Below are positions 28,244 to 36,847 of a stretch of DNA of 64,000 bases, piece after piece (position 1 is the first letter of the stretch; every line of letters starts with the position of its first letter). A program made the position numbers and the translations under genes. The stretch covers positions 1,238 to 65,237 of the forward strand of contig NZ_KE386995.1 in the NCBI RefSeq assembly GCF_000429945.1, in the 5' to 3' direction. This DNA is from Desulfogranum japonicum DSM 18378 (lineage in GTDB: Bacteria > Desulfobacterota > Desulfobulbia > Desulfobulbales > Desulfobulbaceae). Below the pieces are notes generated by a model. That model worked only from the letters and a program-made list of their open reading frames with translations. It was not told the origin of the DNA and did not search any database.

Positions 28244-28946
28244 CTCATACGTACCTGTGTAAAATTTCTTTTTTCCTCTATTCCCTTGTTTTTCTATACT
28301 GATTCGGCTATATAGCCCCTAAGGGTAAGTGTGGGTGTGTCATCTAGTCTCTCTGTTTCTTGCAGTACTATTGCTTAGCAGACTGTGCGTTGTCTGGTAT
28401 TTTTTGATAAAGCTTTTCCGTATTTCTACAGTAACTGTCGAGATTCTGTAATAGAGCAGGCGAACTGTCTGGGATAAGAACATGTCTTTTGGGAAAGTAC
28501 AGAATAGAGGAAGCAGCTCAAGTATTGGGCAGTATCTGTCCATAAAGGAGATGTTACGCTCGATGGTAAGGCATGTTCAAATTGTTACAATAGGCATATA
28601 GTTGATATTTTGAGGATAAACTTTTAAAGATAACAGGGCTGTCAGGCAACAAGGGCCATGTGTGGCCAGGTACTCGTTAGCAAACCCGATTAGCGCTGTC
28701 CTCTTCAAGTTTCTTTCCATGACCTTTTAGAAGAGATAGCCGGAACGTAGAAAGCTGCATATGTCTCTGGTAAGGTTTTGAAAATGCTGGGGCCTTTAAT
28801 GTTCAGCCCTTATGCGGGAACCATTATACCTGGCATACTCGATTTATCTGGAGCAGCCAGGCTAGCTGAATTTTTCTGCATTTGGCCGATAAGGGTAGCA
28901 ATCTTCCGCTTTTTCAAGAACATTCTGGGAAATATGCTTTAGGATA
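28244..28946. other. gene-free stretch containing repeat copy D
   Basis: Apart from the family 1 repeat at 28531-28673, no gene or RNA is recognised in about 700 bases. The open frames in the region are short, lack ribosome binding sites and have no protein-like composition. Confidence 0.45.
28531..28673. repeat. dispersed palindromic repeat, family 1, copy D
   Basis: The left end AGTATCTGTCCATAAAGGAG is close to copy E (AGTCTGTCCATAATGGAG). The right end GGCCAGGTACTCG matches copy E's right end GGCCAGGTACTTG, and ATATAGTTGATAT in the interior parallels TATAGCTGATAT in E. The ends are imperfectly inverted. Confidence 0.6.
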
Positions 28947-29921
28947 TCAGTTTTTTTTCTCGCTTTTATAGGTGGTTAGAAGAGATTGTAATTTTGAGGG
29001 AAATGTAAGGCACTCCTTGCCATTGAAGCTTTGCGCAACGACTTCACAAAAACTGAGAAATTCAGCCATGAGTTTGGTCATGATTTTGTCTTTGTGTTGT
29101 ATGATTCGCAGCTGACGTCGCATGTCAATGCCTTCAATGGGCAGTATGTTCAGCCAGCCGTGCTCGATCTCCTTACATACCGTGAGCATTGAGAGGCACG
29201 CGGCTCCGGTTCCCGATTCAACAGCTTTTTTGATGGCTTCGGTATGGCCTGTTTTTGTCATTACTTTCAATAATGATGCGTGCCTGCCAAGTTTTTTGGT
29301 GAAAATCTCAGCTGTTCCGGATCCTTCTTCCCGCATGACCCAACTTGTTTCTTTTAAATCGTCGGGAATTTTAAAAGTTTCCCTGTTTGCAAGTTTATGA
29401 TGAGGGTTAACAATTATCCCCAGTTCATCTTCGAACCAATTGGTGGCCACGAGAGAGTCCACGTTGATTTCACCTTCCACAAATCCCAGATCAGCTTCTC
29501 CTTTGGCAACAAGATGCTCAGCTGCCATGGTATTGACCACCAACATATTTATATGGGCTTCAGGATGAAGACGCATGAATGCACCGATAAGATATGGAAG
29601 CACATAATTTCCAATAGTCGAACTGGCCACTATTTCCAGTACTCCGGCTACAGAGTCACTTTGCTCTGTGAGCATGGATTCCACGTTGGCAACCTGATTA
29701 AGGATATTTTTAGCCAGGGGGAGAAGATACCGTCCCCGGTCATTCAGCAACAGGCTGCGACCATGACGATCAAATAATGGGCCTCCAAGCTGGTTCTCTA
29801 ATTCACCTAATGCCATACTGACAGCTGACTGGGTGAGAAACAGCTTTTTGCTTGCTCTTGTTACCTGCTGCGTTTCGGCGACAGCGATAAAAATTTCTAA
29901 TTGTCTAAAAGTGATCGCCAT
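28947..29921 (-). CDS. LysR-family transcriptional regulator
   Basis: 324 residues from ATG at 29921; the frame continues 33 bases upstream without a better site. The N-terminal winged helix-turn-helix is 'FRQLEIFIAVAETQQVTRAS' to 'LTQSAVSMALGELENQLGGP' (about 4-60). A linker helix and a periplasmic-binding-protein-like effector domain follow ('LEIVASSTIGNYVLPYLIGA' near 92-112). The overall pattern resembles the CysL-type LysR proteins common in sulfate reducers. It is divergent from the nuo operon and could regulate it, but nothing in the sequence proves this. Confidence 0.92.
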   Translation of the reverse strand: MAITFRQLEIFIAVAETQQVTRASKKLFLTQSAVSMALGELENQLGGPLFDRHGRSLLLNDRGRYLLPLAKNILNQVANVESMLTEQSDSVAGVLEIVASSTIGNYVLPYLIGAFMRLHPEAHINMLVVNTMAAEHLVAKGEADLGFVEGEINVDSLVATNWFEDELGIIVNPHHKLANRETFKIPDDLKETSWVMREEGSGTAEIFTKKLGRHASLLKVMTKTGHTEAIKKAVESGTGAACLSMLTVCKEIEHGWLNILPIEGIDMRRQLRIIQHKDKIMTKLMAEFLSFCEVVAQSFNGKECLTFPSKLQSLLTTYKSEKKN

Positions 29922-30083
29922 TGTATAACCCGGTATCAATGCGATTGAACGCAAGTATGATTGTAATTGAACTCAGGTTCTACCCTACCACTTTAATGGA
30001 ATTGGTCAATGATTTTTAGCAGAATGTGGCGATATTTGAGCACCACAAAGGAGTACCAAGTCAATAAGTTACGCGAATTTGAG

Positions 30084-30112
30084 TTGACAGAGGCTGAAAA
30101 TAGCAGTATACA
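30084..30112 (+). promoter_or_regulatory. sigma-70 type promoter of the nuo operon
   Basis: TTGACA at 30084-30089 and TATACA at 30107-30112 are separated by 17 bases, 66 bases before the nuoA start. The -35 is a perfect match and the -10 matches four of six. Confidence 0.65.
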
Positions 30113-30178
30113 TCTTAAGATGTGCTGATGGAAAATATCAGTTTAGCTGATGCAAAATAGAGCCTCGGGGAGGGGCAA

Positions 30179-30586
30179 ATGGATCAGATTGTACTAACAA
30201 ATATTGTTTATGTAACTATTTTTTTGATAGGAGCGCTTGCCTTCGGCTTTGGGCCAATAATTATTGTAAAGCTGTTGAGCCCGTCTTCCCACACTCGACA
30301 GGTAGCCGGCAAGACCGATCAGTTTATCGAATGCGGTATGGAGCCCATCGGTAGCGCATGGATCAGGTTCGGTATTATTTATTACCTTTATGCTCTTATC
30401 TTTCTCGCCTTTGACGTAGACGTCTTGTTTCTTTTTCCTGTGGCAGCTGTCTATAATAGCCCTGAAGTAGGGTTATGGGGTCTGGGTGAGGTTGTTCTTT
30501 TCGTAGGTATTTTATCACTGGCCGTAGTATATGCTTGGGTCAAGGGGGTATTTAAGTGGAATCGGAAAACGTACCGTCATCAATAG
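30179..30586 (+). CDS. nuoA: NADH-quinone oxidoreductase subunit A
   Basis: 135 residues, three transmembrane helices. Signature '[21 protein letters not shown]' contains the conserved Cys-Gly loop, and '[13 protein letters not shown]' carries the acidic residues of the E-channel. The subunit sits at the junction of membrane and hydrophilic arm beside the quinone site. GGGGAGGGG precedes the ATG. First gene of a continuous plus-strand run of 13 nuo-type genes. It overlaps nuoB by 31 bases. Confidence 0.96.
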   Translation: MDQIVLTNIVYVTIFLIGALAFGFGPIIIVKLLSPSSHTRQVAGKTDQFIECGMEPIGSAWIRFGIIYYLYALIFLAFDVDVLFLFPVAAVYNSPEVGLWGLGEVVLFVGILSLAVVYAWVKGVFKWNRKTYRHQ

Positions 30587-31044
30587 TTCAATTTGCGCAG
30601 TTGGATAAACTCCTTAGTCTTGGCCGTGCAAATTCTTTATGGCCCATGACATTCGGGCTTGCCTGCTGTGCCATTGAGATGATGTGCACAGGCGGTTCAA
30701 GGTATGATATTTCCCGGTTTGGGGCAGAGGTGTTTCGACCTTCTCCCCGACAGAGCGATGTGATGATCGTCGCGGGTACCATCAATAAGAAGCTTGAGTT
30801 GGCTGTGAAGACTTTATATGATCAGATGCCCGAACCCAAATGGGTAATTGCCATGGGAAACTGCGCCATCTCTGGCGGGCCTTTTAAGGTCAAGGAAAAT
30901 TATAATGTGGTTGAAGGCGCAGATAAGCTTTTTCCCGTGGATGTCTATATACCGGGATGTCCTCCCAGGCCTGAAGCCCTTCTGGAAGGCATAATGACGT
31001 TGGAAGAAAAGATTACCGGGACACGTCGTTGGCCTAGAGTTTAA
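30556..31044 (+). CDS. nuoB: NADH-quinone oxidoreductase subunit B
   Basis: 162 residues from a GTG inside the end of nuoA, with GGGGG eight bases upstream. It binds the terminal iron-sulfur cluster N2 that reduces quinone. Ligands are visible as C37-C38 ('[10 protein letters not shown]'), C103 ('MGNCAISGG') and C135 ('[10 protein letters not shown]'). The length is typical. Peripheral arm, cytoplasmic side. Confidence 0.97.
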   Translation: MESENVPSSIVQFAQLDKLLSLGRANSLWPMTFGLACCAIEMMCTGGSRYDISRFGAEVFRPSPRQSDVMIVAGTINKKLELAVKTLYDQMPEPKWVIAMGNCAISGGPFKVKENYNVVEGADKLFPVDVYIPGCPPRPEALLEGIMTLEEKITGTRRWPRV

Positions 31045-31065
31045 ACGTCCAATCAGGTGTTTTTC

Positions 31066-31587
31066 ATGAGTGTGATTGAAAGCGTGAAAGCCGCTATCGA
31101 GAAAGTTGTGCCGTTTTCAGAGACGGTAATCCCCGCTGATCCAGCAGGGGAGGGTGAAGAGCAGCAACCTGATCAGGTTGTACACAGCGCTGGCGCGAAG
31201 GAAGTTGATTTCGCTAAGACAGGGTGCAGTCTGGATGTACTTTGTACTGCTGAGCAAATCCTTGATGTTGCCCATGCTCTTGATGGTGAGCAGTTATTTA
31301 TAGAATCCATTGCCGGGGTGGACTGGCCGAAAGAAGATCAGATTGAAGTGGTATACACGTTCAGTCACTTTCAAGATTCTGATGTCAGGGTGATGGTTCG
31401 ACTCCGTGTACCAAGATCCGAACCTAAGGTGCCAACCATATCCAAAGTCTTTTCCGGGGCTGATTGGCACGAACGTGAAACGTATGACTTTTATGGCGTC
31501 GAGTTCACTGATCATCCAAACCTCATTCGTATTCTTCTTCCTGAAGATGCAGATTTTTACCCTCTGCGTAAGGATTATATGCCATGA
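31066..31587 (+). CDS. nuoC: NADH-quinone oxidoreductase subunit C (30 kDa)
   Basis: 173 residues from ATG at 31066, where AGGTG gives good spacing; a GTG nine bases upstream is possible. The N-terminal 45 residues are acidic and not conserved. The 30-kDa domain follows ('SIAGVDWPKEDQIEVVYTF') with the signature 'ERETYDFYGVEFTDHPNL' and 'LRKDY'. It overlaps nuoD by four bases (ATGA), and C and D are not fused here. Confidence 0.95.
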   Translation: MSVIESVKAAIEKVVPFSETVIPADPAGEGEEQQPDQVVHSAGAKEVDFAKTGCSLDVLCTAEQILDVAHALDGEQLFIESIAGVDWPKEDQIEVVYTFSHFQDSDVRVMVRLRVPRSEPKVPTISKVFSGADWHERETYDFYGVEFTDHPNLIRILLPEDADFYPLRKDYMP

Positions 31588-32705
31588 CACTTCCAGTTCA
31601 TTTACGCCACGATGAGACGTTTGTTCTCAATCTTGGCCCTCAGCATCCCGCGACTCATGGTGTGCTTCGAGTTAAATTGACCATGGATGGAGAGTATATA
31701 GTCAAGGCCGAACCTGTACTTGGCTATATACACCGAATGCATGAAAAACTTGCTGAAGCAGGTACCTATCCGCAGTTTATGCCAAACACGGCGCGGATGG
31801 ATTACCTTCATGCGCTGGCCTTCAATCACGGGTATGCTCTTGCAGTTGAGAAAGCTGCAGGTATCGAAGTTCCTGAACGAGCTGAATATATCAGGGTCAT
31901 CACTGTTGAGTTGAATCGTATTGCCAGTCATCTTCTCTGGTGGGCCGCCTTTCTTCTCGATCTCGGCGGTTTTACTCCATTGCTCTACGCCTTTGATGAC
32001 CGCGAACAGATAATAGACCTGCTCGAGCGTGTAACAGGATCAAGGCTTACCTACTGTTACATGCGTTTTGGTGGAGTGTACAATGATATCGATGATGAAT
32101 TTATCACCGGTACCCGTGATTTCATTACACGTCTGCGTAGTCGTATGCCTCGGATGTACCATGACCTTGTAACCCATAATATAATCTTGATCAAAAGAAT
32201 TAAGGATATCGGGTTTATCAGTGAGGAGCAATGTAGACGATACGGCGCTACCGGGCCGGTGGCACGTGGTTCCGGAATTAATTACGACGTGCGTAAGAAT
32301 GAACCGTACTCTGTCTACCAGGAATTTGATTTCGATGTGCCAGTATATTCGGAATGTGATTCCATGGCCAGGTATATGGTACGTATGGATGAAATCGAAC
32401 AGTCTCTTCGTATTATTGAACAGGCTCTCGATAAATTGCCAGATGGCCCTGTAATGGCTAAAAAAGTACCAAAAATACTCAAGCCTGGACTAGGATACCA
32501 CTATTCTGCTGTTGAAACAGCCAGAGGTTCCCTTGGGCACATGCTGGTCTGTAACGGTGATAAAAATCCATATAAACTCAAATTGCGCTCGCCGACATTC
32601 AGTAACCTGAGTTTGTATGGTGAAGTTGCAGAGGGAATGTTACTGGCAGATGCCTTGGCTTTTATGGGTAGTCTGGATCTGGTTATCCCTGAGATTGATC
32701 GATAA
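31584..32705 (+). CDS. nuoD: NADH-quinone oxidoreductase subunit D (49 kDa)
   Basis: 373 residues. The 49-kDa subunit forms the quinone pocket with NuoB. 'LNLGPQHPATHGVLR' carries the conserved His of the quinone site, 'GYIHRMHEKLAE' follows, and the C-terminus 'GSLDLVIPEIDR' is the family ending. NiFe-hydrogenase-type cysteines are absent, which identifies it as complex I rather than a group 4 hydrogenase. Coupled to nuoC by an ATGA overlap. Confidence 0.97.
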   Translation: MTLPVHLRHDETFVLNLGPQHPATHGVLRVKLTMDGEYIVKAEPVLGYIHRMHEKLAEAGTYPQFMPNTARMDYLHALAFNHGYALAVEKAAGIEVPERAEYIRVITVELNRIASHLLWWAAFLLDLGGFTPLLYAFDDREQIIDLLERVTGSRLTYCYMRFGGVYNDIDDEFITGTRDFITRLRSRMPRMYHDLVTHNIILIKRIKDIGFISEEQCRRYGATGPVARGSGINYDVRKNEPYSVYQEFDFDVPVYSECDSMARYMVRMDEIEQSLRIIEQALDKLPDGPVMAKKVPKILKPGLGYHYSAVETARGSLGHMLVCNGDKNPYKLKLRSPTFSNLSLYGEVAEGMLLADALAFMGSLDLVIPEIDR

Positions 32706-32725
32706 GTAAGCGAGAAGAGCTACCT

Positions 32726-33718
32726 ATGGACACAAGTATTTGGCGCCCGATTTTATATCTCATCGGCATAATGGTTTTTGCAGGCCTGAACGCAGCCTAT
32801 TTAGGTTGGTGTGAACGTAAAGGAGCCGGCAGAATTCAACGTAGAACAGGCCCCATGGAGGCCGGTTACGAAGGGCTGCTCCAGCCCCTTGCAGACGGTA
32901 TTAAACTGCTCACAAAGCAACTCCTGGTTCCCAGCGGTGCCGATGGAATTCTATTTCGGGTTGCTCCTGTTTTAGCTATGATTCCAGCGATTACCTCACT
33001 GGTTGTTATACCGTTTTCTGAAAATATCCAGGCAAGAGCCATGGAACTCTCGGTTTTGTTGCTCTTTGCCATTGCCTCCATCGCCATGATGGCAGTACTG
33101 CTTGGCGGCTGGGCCTCTGGAAATAAATATTCCGTCATTTCAGCTGCACGTGCGGTGTCACAGAATCTGGCGTATGAAATTCCCATGCTTCTAACTGTGA
33201 TCTGTATCGTCATGATCTCAGGTTCCATGAATCTTCGTGATATAGCCATGGATCAGCAGGGTGGATTTTGGCACTGGAATATATTTCGATTGGACAATTT
33301 CCACTTCCTGTACATGTGGGTAGCGTTCATTATCTTTTTCATATGTTCCATTGCAGAAACCAACCGCGCTCCCTTTGATATGGCTGAAGCTGAGAGTGAA
33401 CTGGTTGCCGGTTTCATGACCGAGTACAGTTCCATGGGTTTTGGCCTGTTCATGATGGGGGAATATCTTAACATTGTAGTTGGGGCTTGCCTTACAACGA
33501 CACTGTTTCTCGGCGGTTGGGACTGTCCGTTTGGTATGTTTCCCGGCGTGTGGTGGTTCATTATTAAAATTTATATCCTGATTTTTACATTTATCTGGAT
33601 ACGCTGGACCTACCCTAGAACGCAGATTTACAAATTGCTGAACCTCTCCTGGAAAATTCTCATCCCCTTTTCACTTGTCAATGTGCTGTTAACAGCCTTC
33701 TTCATCAAGGTATTTTGA
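32726..33718 (+). CDS. nuoH: NADH-quinone oxidoreductase subunit H
   Basis: 330 residues with about eight transmembrane helices. It connects the quinone chamber to the proton-pumping arm. Signatures 'AYLGWCERKGAGRIQRRTGP', 'GWASGNKYSVISAARAVSQ' and 'AETNRAPFDMAEAESELVAG' contain the conserved charged residues of the E-channel. It ends a few bases before nuoI. Confidence 0.97.
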   Translation: MDTSIWRPILYLIGIMVFAGLNAAYLGWCERKGAGRIQRRTGPMEAGYEGLLQPLADGIKLLTKQLLVPSGADGILFRVAPVLAMIPAITSLVVIPFSENIQARAMELSVLLLFAIASIAMMAVLLGGWASGNKYSVISAARAVSQNLAYEIPMLLTVICIVMISGSMNLRDIAMDQQGGFWHWNIFRLDNFHFLYMWVAFIIFFICSIAETNRAPFDMAEAESELVAGFMTEYSSMGFGLFMMGEYLNIVVGACLTTTLFLGGWDCPFGMFPGVWWFIIKIYILIFTFIWIRWTYPRTQIYKLLNLSWKILIPFSLVNVLLTAFFIKVF

Positions 33719-33720
33719 TT

Positions 33721-34161
33721 ATGAGTGGTTACTGGAACGATATCCTGGTTGGCAGTAAAAGTCTGGTGACCGGGCTGATGATCACTGCACGCGAATTTTT
33801 CAAGCCTGTGGTAACGGAGCAATATCCTTATGATGTGCCGGAAATGACCCCGCTCTTCAGAGGACATGTGGAACTCATTGCCAATGAGGAAACAGGCGCT
33901 CCTAACTGTATTGTTTGTATGGCCTGTCAAAGAGCGTGCCCATCGGACTGTATAACTCTTGCTGGTGAGAAAAAGGAGGGTGAAAAGAAAAAATCACTGA
34001 CCCAATACCAGCTTGATTTCACTAAGTGCAGTCTCTGTGGTTCATGTGTGGAAGCATGCAATTTTAATGCTCTGCAGTTTTCTAAAGAGTATAACTTATG
34101 CAGCTTTAACAAAGACGACTTTATTATTGATTTGGTCAAACGTCTGGAGGATCAAAACTGA
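33721..34161 (+). CDS. nuoI: NADH-quinone oxidoreductase subunit I (2 x [4Fe-4S] ferredoxin-like)
   Basis: 146 residues from ATG at 33721; an in-frame TTG six bases upstream is less likely, since AAGG sits 10 bases before the ATG. Cluster motifs are C63xxC66xxC69xxxC73 ('CIVCMACQRACP') and C103xxC106xxC109xxxC113 ('CSLCGSCVEACN'). The second motif ends in Asn instead of the usual Pro. These clusters N6a/N6b pass electrons to NuoB. With no NuoEFG encoded nearby, this subunit is a plausible docking point for ferredoxin or another donor. The stop overlaps the nuoJ start (TGATG). Confidence 0.95.
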   Translation: MSGYWNDILVGSKSLVTGLMITAREFFKPVVTEQYPYDVPEMTPLFRGHVELIANEETGAPNCIVCMACQRACPSDCITLAGEKKEGEKKKSLTQYQLDFTKCSLCGSCVEACNFNALQFSKEYNLCSFNKDDFIIDLVKRLEDQN

Positions 34162-34721
34162 TGCAGCCGCTAGTCTGCCCGTCGGGAACCCTACCATCTC
34201 TGTTTTCTGCGGAGGGATTTGCCGGTATTATTTTCCTGTTGACTGTGTTTCTGGTAATCAGCGGTGCTGTCATTGCTGTAGTCTCCAAAAGGCTTGTTCG
34301 CGCCGTAGCTGGCCTTGCAGTCTGCTTTACCGGCCTTGCCGGGGTATATTATTTTCTGCTCAGCCCTTTTGTGGCCATGATGCAGATGCTCATCTACGTC
34401 GGTGCGGTATCCATTCTCATTGCCTTTGGTATTATGATGGCTACTCCTGAAGATAAGATTACCCCGGACAACAAATATCTCTCTAAACTGATCGGACCGC
34501 TTGCCGGCTCTGTCGGAGCATTATTTTTTGCTGGCTTTTCCTTGCTTGCAGTGAAGACCGACTGGCAGGTGTTTCCGGAACACGCCGCTGCCGACGGGTC
34601 AATCAAGGCCGTCGGCATGACGCTGCTTACCACGCACTCAATGGTATTTGAGCTTATCTCAATCGTGCTTCTGCTCGCCATAATCGGTGCACTTGTTTTG
34701 GCAAGAAGAGGGAGGAATTAA
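34161..34721 (+). CDS. nuoJ: NADH-quinone oxidoreductase subunit J
   Basis: 186 residues, five transmembrane helices. 'MMQMLIYVGAVSILIAFGIMM' is the TM3 pi-bulge motif, and the C-terminus 'SIVLLLAIIGALVLAR' is typical. Part of the central axis between NuoH and the antiporter-like subunits. Starts one base inside the nuoI stop. Confidence 0.95.
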   Translation: MQPLVCPSGTLPSLFSAEGFAGIIFLLTVFLVISGAVIAVVSKRLVRAVAGLAVCFTGLAGVYYFLLSPFVAMMQMLIYVGAVSILIAFGIMMATPEDKITPDNKYLSKLIGPLAGSVGALFFAGFSLLAVKTDWQVFPEHAAADGSIKAVGMTLLTTHSMVFELISIVLLLAIIGALVLARRGRN

Positions 34722-34724
34722 ACC

Positions 34725-35063
34725 ATGCAGATGGTCCTTGAAATATTGAATCTGTATAATTGTATGTCCACCTACCTCATCATTGGAGCCATGCTGTTTG
34801 GGTTCGGGATCTATGGCTTGATGGTACATCGAACAGTGATTGGTATGCTGATTTGTGCAGAGTTTGTCCTTGCTGCCGCTTCGGTAAACTTTATGGCTTT
34901 TAGTCGATTTCTTGCCCCTGAACCTGCAATGGGCCAGATTTTTACATTGTTTATCATGGCCATAGCAGCAGCCGAAGCCGCCATTGCAGTCAGTATTGTG
35001 GTCGCTGTTTATCGAAATTATAAATCCATTGATGTCGAAGATCTCGGCGATCTACACGGTTAA
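34725..35063 (+). CDS. nuoK: NADH-quinone oxidoreductase subunit K
   Basis: 112 residues, three transmembrane helices with conserved glutamates ('GMLICAEFVLAAASVNF' and 'MAIAAAEAAIAVSIVVAVYR'). It links the E-channel to the first antiporter-like subunit. GGGAGG lies before the ATG. Normal length. Confidence 0.96.
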   Translation: MQMVLEILNLYNCMSTYLIIGAMLFGFGIYGLMVHRTVIGMLICAEFVLAAASVNFMAFSRFLAPEPAMGQIFTLFIMAIAAAEAAIAVSIVVAVYRNYKSIDVEDLGDLHG

Positions 35064-35078
35064 TCGGAGATACACACC

Positions 35079-36572
35079 ATGGAAGCCGTTTCCAATCCTA
35101 ACATTGTCGAGAACGTCAACCTGCTGCTGGCTGTGCTTATTCCCCTGTTCGGCAGTCTGGTGGTCATGAACCTGAAGAATAATCCGAATTTACGAGAGTT
35201 TGTCTCTTCATGTTCGTCTATTCTACTTTTTATCATTGTCCTTTCTTTTATTCCCAGTCTCAAAGAAGGCAAAATCCTGCAGTATGAAGTTTTCAGTCTT
35301 CTACCCGGCTTGTCTGTCACCTTGAGGGCAGATGGGTTTTCAATGATTTTTGCCTTGGTTGCGTCATCCCTGTGGACCATAGCCGTATTCTACTCCATGG
35401 GCTACATGCGGGCACATGACGAACCTTGCCAGACCCGCTTCAATGCGTGTTTTGCCCTCGCCATCTTCGGGGCAATTGGTGTCGCTTTATCAGACAATCT
35501 TTTTACCATGTATCTGTTTTATGAGATTGTATCTGTTTGCACATATCCATTGGTGGCACATCATCAGGATGAAGAGTCCTATTCCGGAGCAAGGAAATAT
35601 ATCATTTATCTGACGAGCACCGCCAAATTTTTCCTGCTGCCTGCAATAGTGCTCATCTATGTACTTACAGGGACCCTGGATTTTCCACATAACATTCTTA
35701 CTGGTATAATTCCATCTGATGCCAAGTCTTGGGTCGTGATTTTGCTGTATGTGTTCTGTATTTTCGGTTTTGCTAAAAATGGTGTCATGCCTTTTCACCA
35801 TTGGTTGCCTGGGGCAATGGTCGCGCCAACTCCTGTGTCCGCGTTATTACACGCTGTTGCTGTGGTTAAGGTAGGTGTCTTCTGTACCACAAGAACCATG
35901 CTCTACGTCTTTGGGCTGGACACTATGAATGCTTTAAATCTGGGTATTCCAACGGCGTATTTTGTAGGTTTTACAATCATTGCCGCATCTATTATCGCCT
36001 TATCCAAAGATAATTTGAAGGCGCGGCTTGCCTATTCGACTGTCAGTCAATTGTCCTACATTATCATGGGTGTTGCTCTACTCACTCCGCACGCCATTGA
36101 CGGCGGACTTATTCATATCGTCAATCATGCGTTTTCCAAAATAACGTTGTTCTTCTGTGCAGGCGCTATCTATATCGCAGCACATAAAAAGTATATTTCT
36201 GAAATGAGTGGGCTCGGTCGGACCATGCCATTCACCTTTGGAGCTTTTGCCATTGCTTCTCTTTCTATGATCGGTGCCCCACCCGTGGCAGGATTTGTAA
36301 CAAAATGGAATCTGCTGGTAGGATCAATGGAAGCTCATCAGGTTGGTATCTTGCTTATTCTCATTGCCTCAACGGTGCTGAATGTCGGCTATTTCGCTCC
36401 GGTAACCTATAAGGCCTTTTTTGGTAAACGGCCCGAGGGCGAACCAGAGACTGGAATTAAGGAAGCACCATTGAGTATGCTGATACCAATACTGATTGCA
36501 GTAACCATTTCCGTCATAATAGGTATTTTTCCCGGCTTTATGATGCAATTTGTTCAAATGGTGACAGGATGA
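35079..36572 (+). CDS. NuoL/MrpD-like antiporter subunit, first copy
   Basis: 497 residues, about 14 transmembrane helices. Proton_antipo_M signatures: 'YLFYEIVSVCTYPLVAH' (TM5 Glu), 'FGFAKNGVMPFHHWLPGAM' (TM7 Lys), 'APTPVSALLHAVAVVKVGVF' and 'KARLAYSTVSQLSYI'. It closely resembles MrpD-type cation/proton antiporter subunits and is about 110 residues shorter than a normal NuoL, lacking the C-terminal lateral helix. It occupies the nuoL position. GGAG precedes the ATG. It overlaps the following small gene by four bases. Confidence 0.9.
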   Translation: MEAVSNPNIVENVNLLLAVLIPLFGSLVVMNLKNNPNLREFVSSCSSILLFIIVLSFIPSLKEGKILQYEVFSLLPGLSVTLRADGFSMIFALVASSLWTIAVFYSMGYMRAHDEPCQTRFNACFALAIFGAIGVALSDNLFTMYLFYEIVSVCTYPLVAHHQDEESYSGARKYIIYLTSTAKFFLLPAIVLIYVLTGTLDFPHNILTGIIPSDAKSWVVILLYVFCIFGFAKNGVMPFHHWLPGAMVAPTPVSALLHAVAVVKVGVFCTTRTMLYVFGLDTMNALNLGIPTAYFVGFTIIAASIIALSKDNLKARLAYSTVSQLSYIIMGVALLTPHAIDGGLIHIVNHAFSKITLFFCAGAIYIAAHKKYISEMSGLGRTMPFTFGAFAIASLSMIGAPPVAGFVTKWNLLVGSMEAHQVGILLILIASTVLNVGYFAPVTYKAFFGKRPEGEPETGIKEAPLSMLIPILIAVTISVIIGIFPGFMMQFVQMVTG

Positions 36573-36847
36573 CCAATATAATCGAATTTCTCCAGGCTCA
36601 CCTCAAAGTTGTTATTTGGTGTTGCCTCGGTACGTTACTGGGTATAGCGCTGTTTTCTGTGAGTATTGATACAAGTCATGCCCATTCCTGGGTTGAACAG
36701 CATATTCCGGCATACTGGTCGTTGTTTGGTTTCATTGCTGCAGCGATTATAATTTTTGTCTCTCATTTAGCGGCAAAAGCCGGGCTTCAGGTTTCTGAAG
36801 ATTTTTATGAGCGATCAGTCATAAAAGGCGAAGAGGAAGAGCAATGA
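36569..36847 (+). CDS. small two-helix membrane protein of the complex I operon
   Basis: 92 residues with two predicted transmembrane helices ('VVIWCCLGTLLGIALFSV', 'WSLFGFIAAAIIIFVSHLA') and an acidic C-terminus (KGEEEEQ). The reading frame is locked in by ATGA overlaps at both ends, with the two antiporter-like genes, so it is certainly translated as part of the operon. No family recognised. It may be an accessory subunit that holds the two L-like proteins together. Confidence 0.85.
   Translation: MTNIIEFLQAHLKVVIWCCLGTLLGIALFSVSIDTSHAHSWVEQHIPAYWSLFGFIAAAIIIFVSHLAAKAGLQVSEDFYERSVIKGEEEEQ

Noticed and set aside
28340-28543. 67-codon minus-strand open frame
   Set aside because: No ribosome binding site, overlaps repeat copy D, no protein-like pattern.
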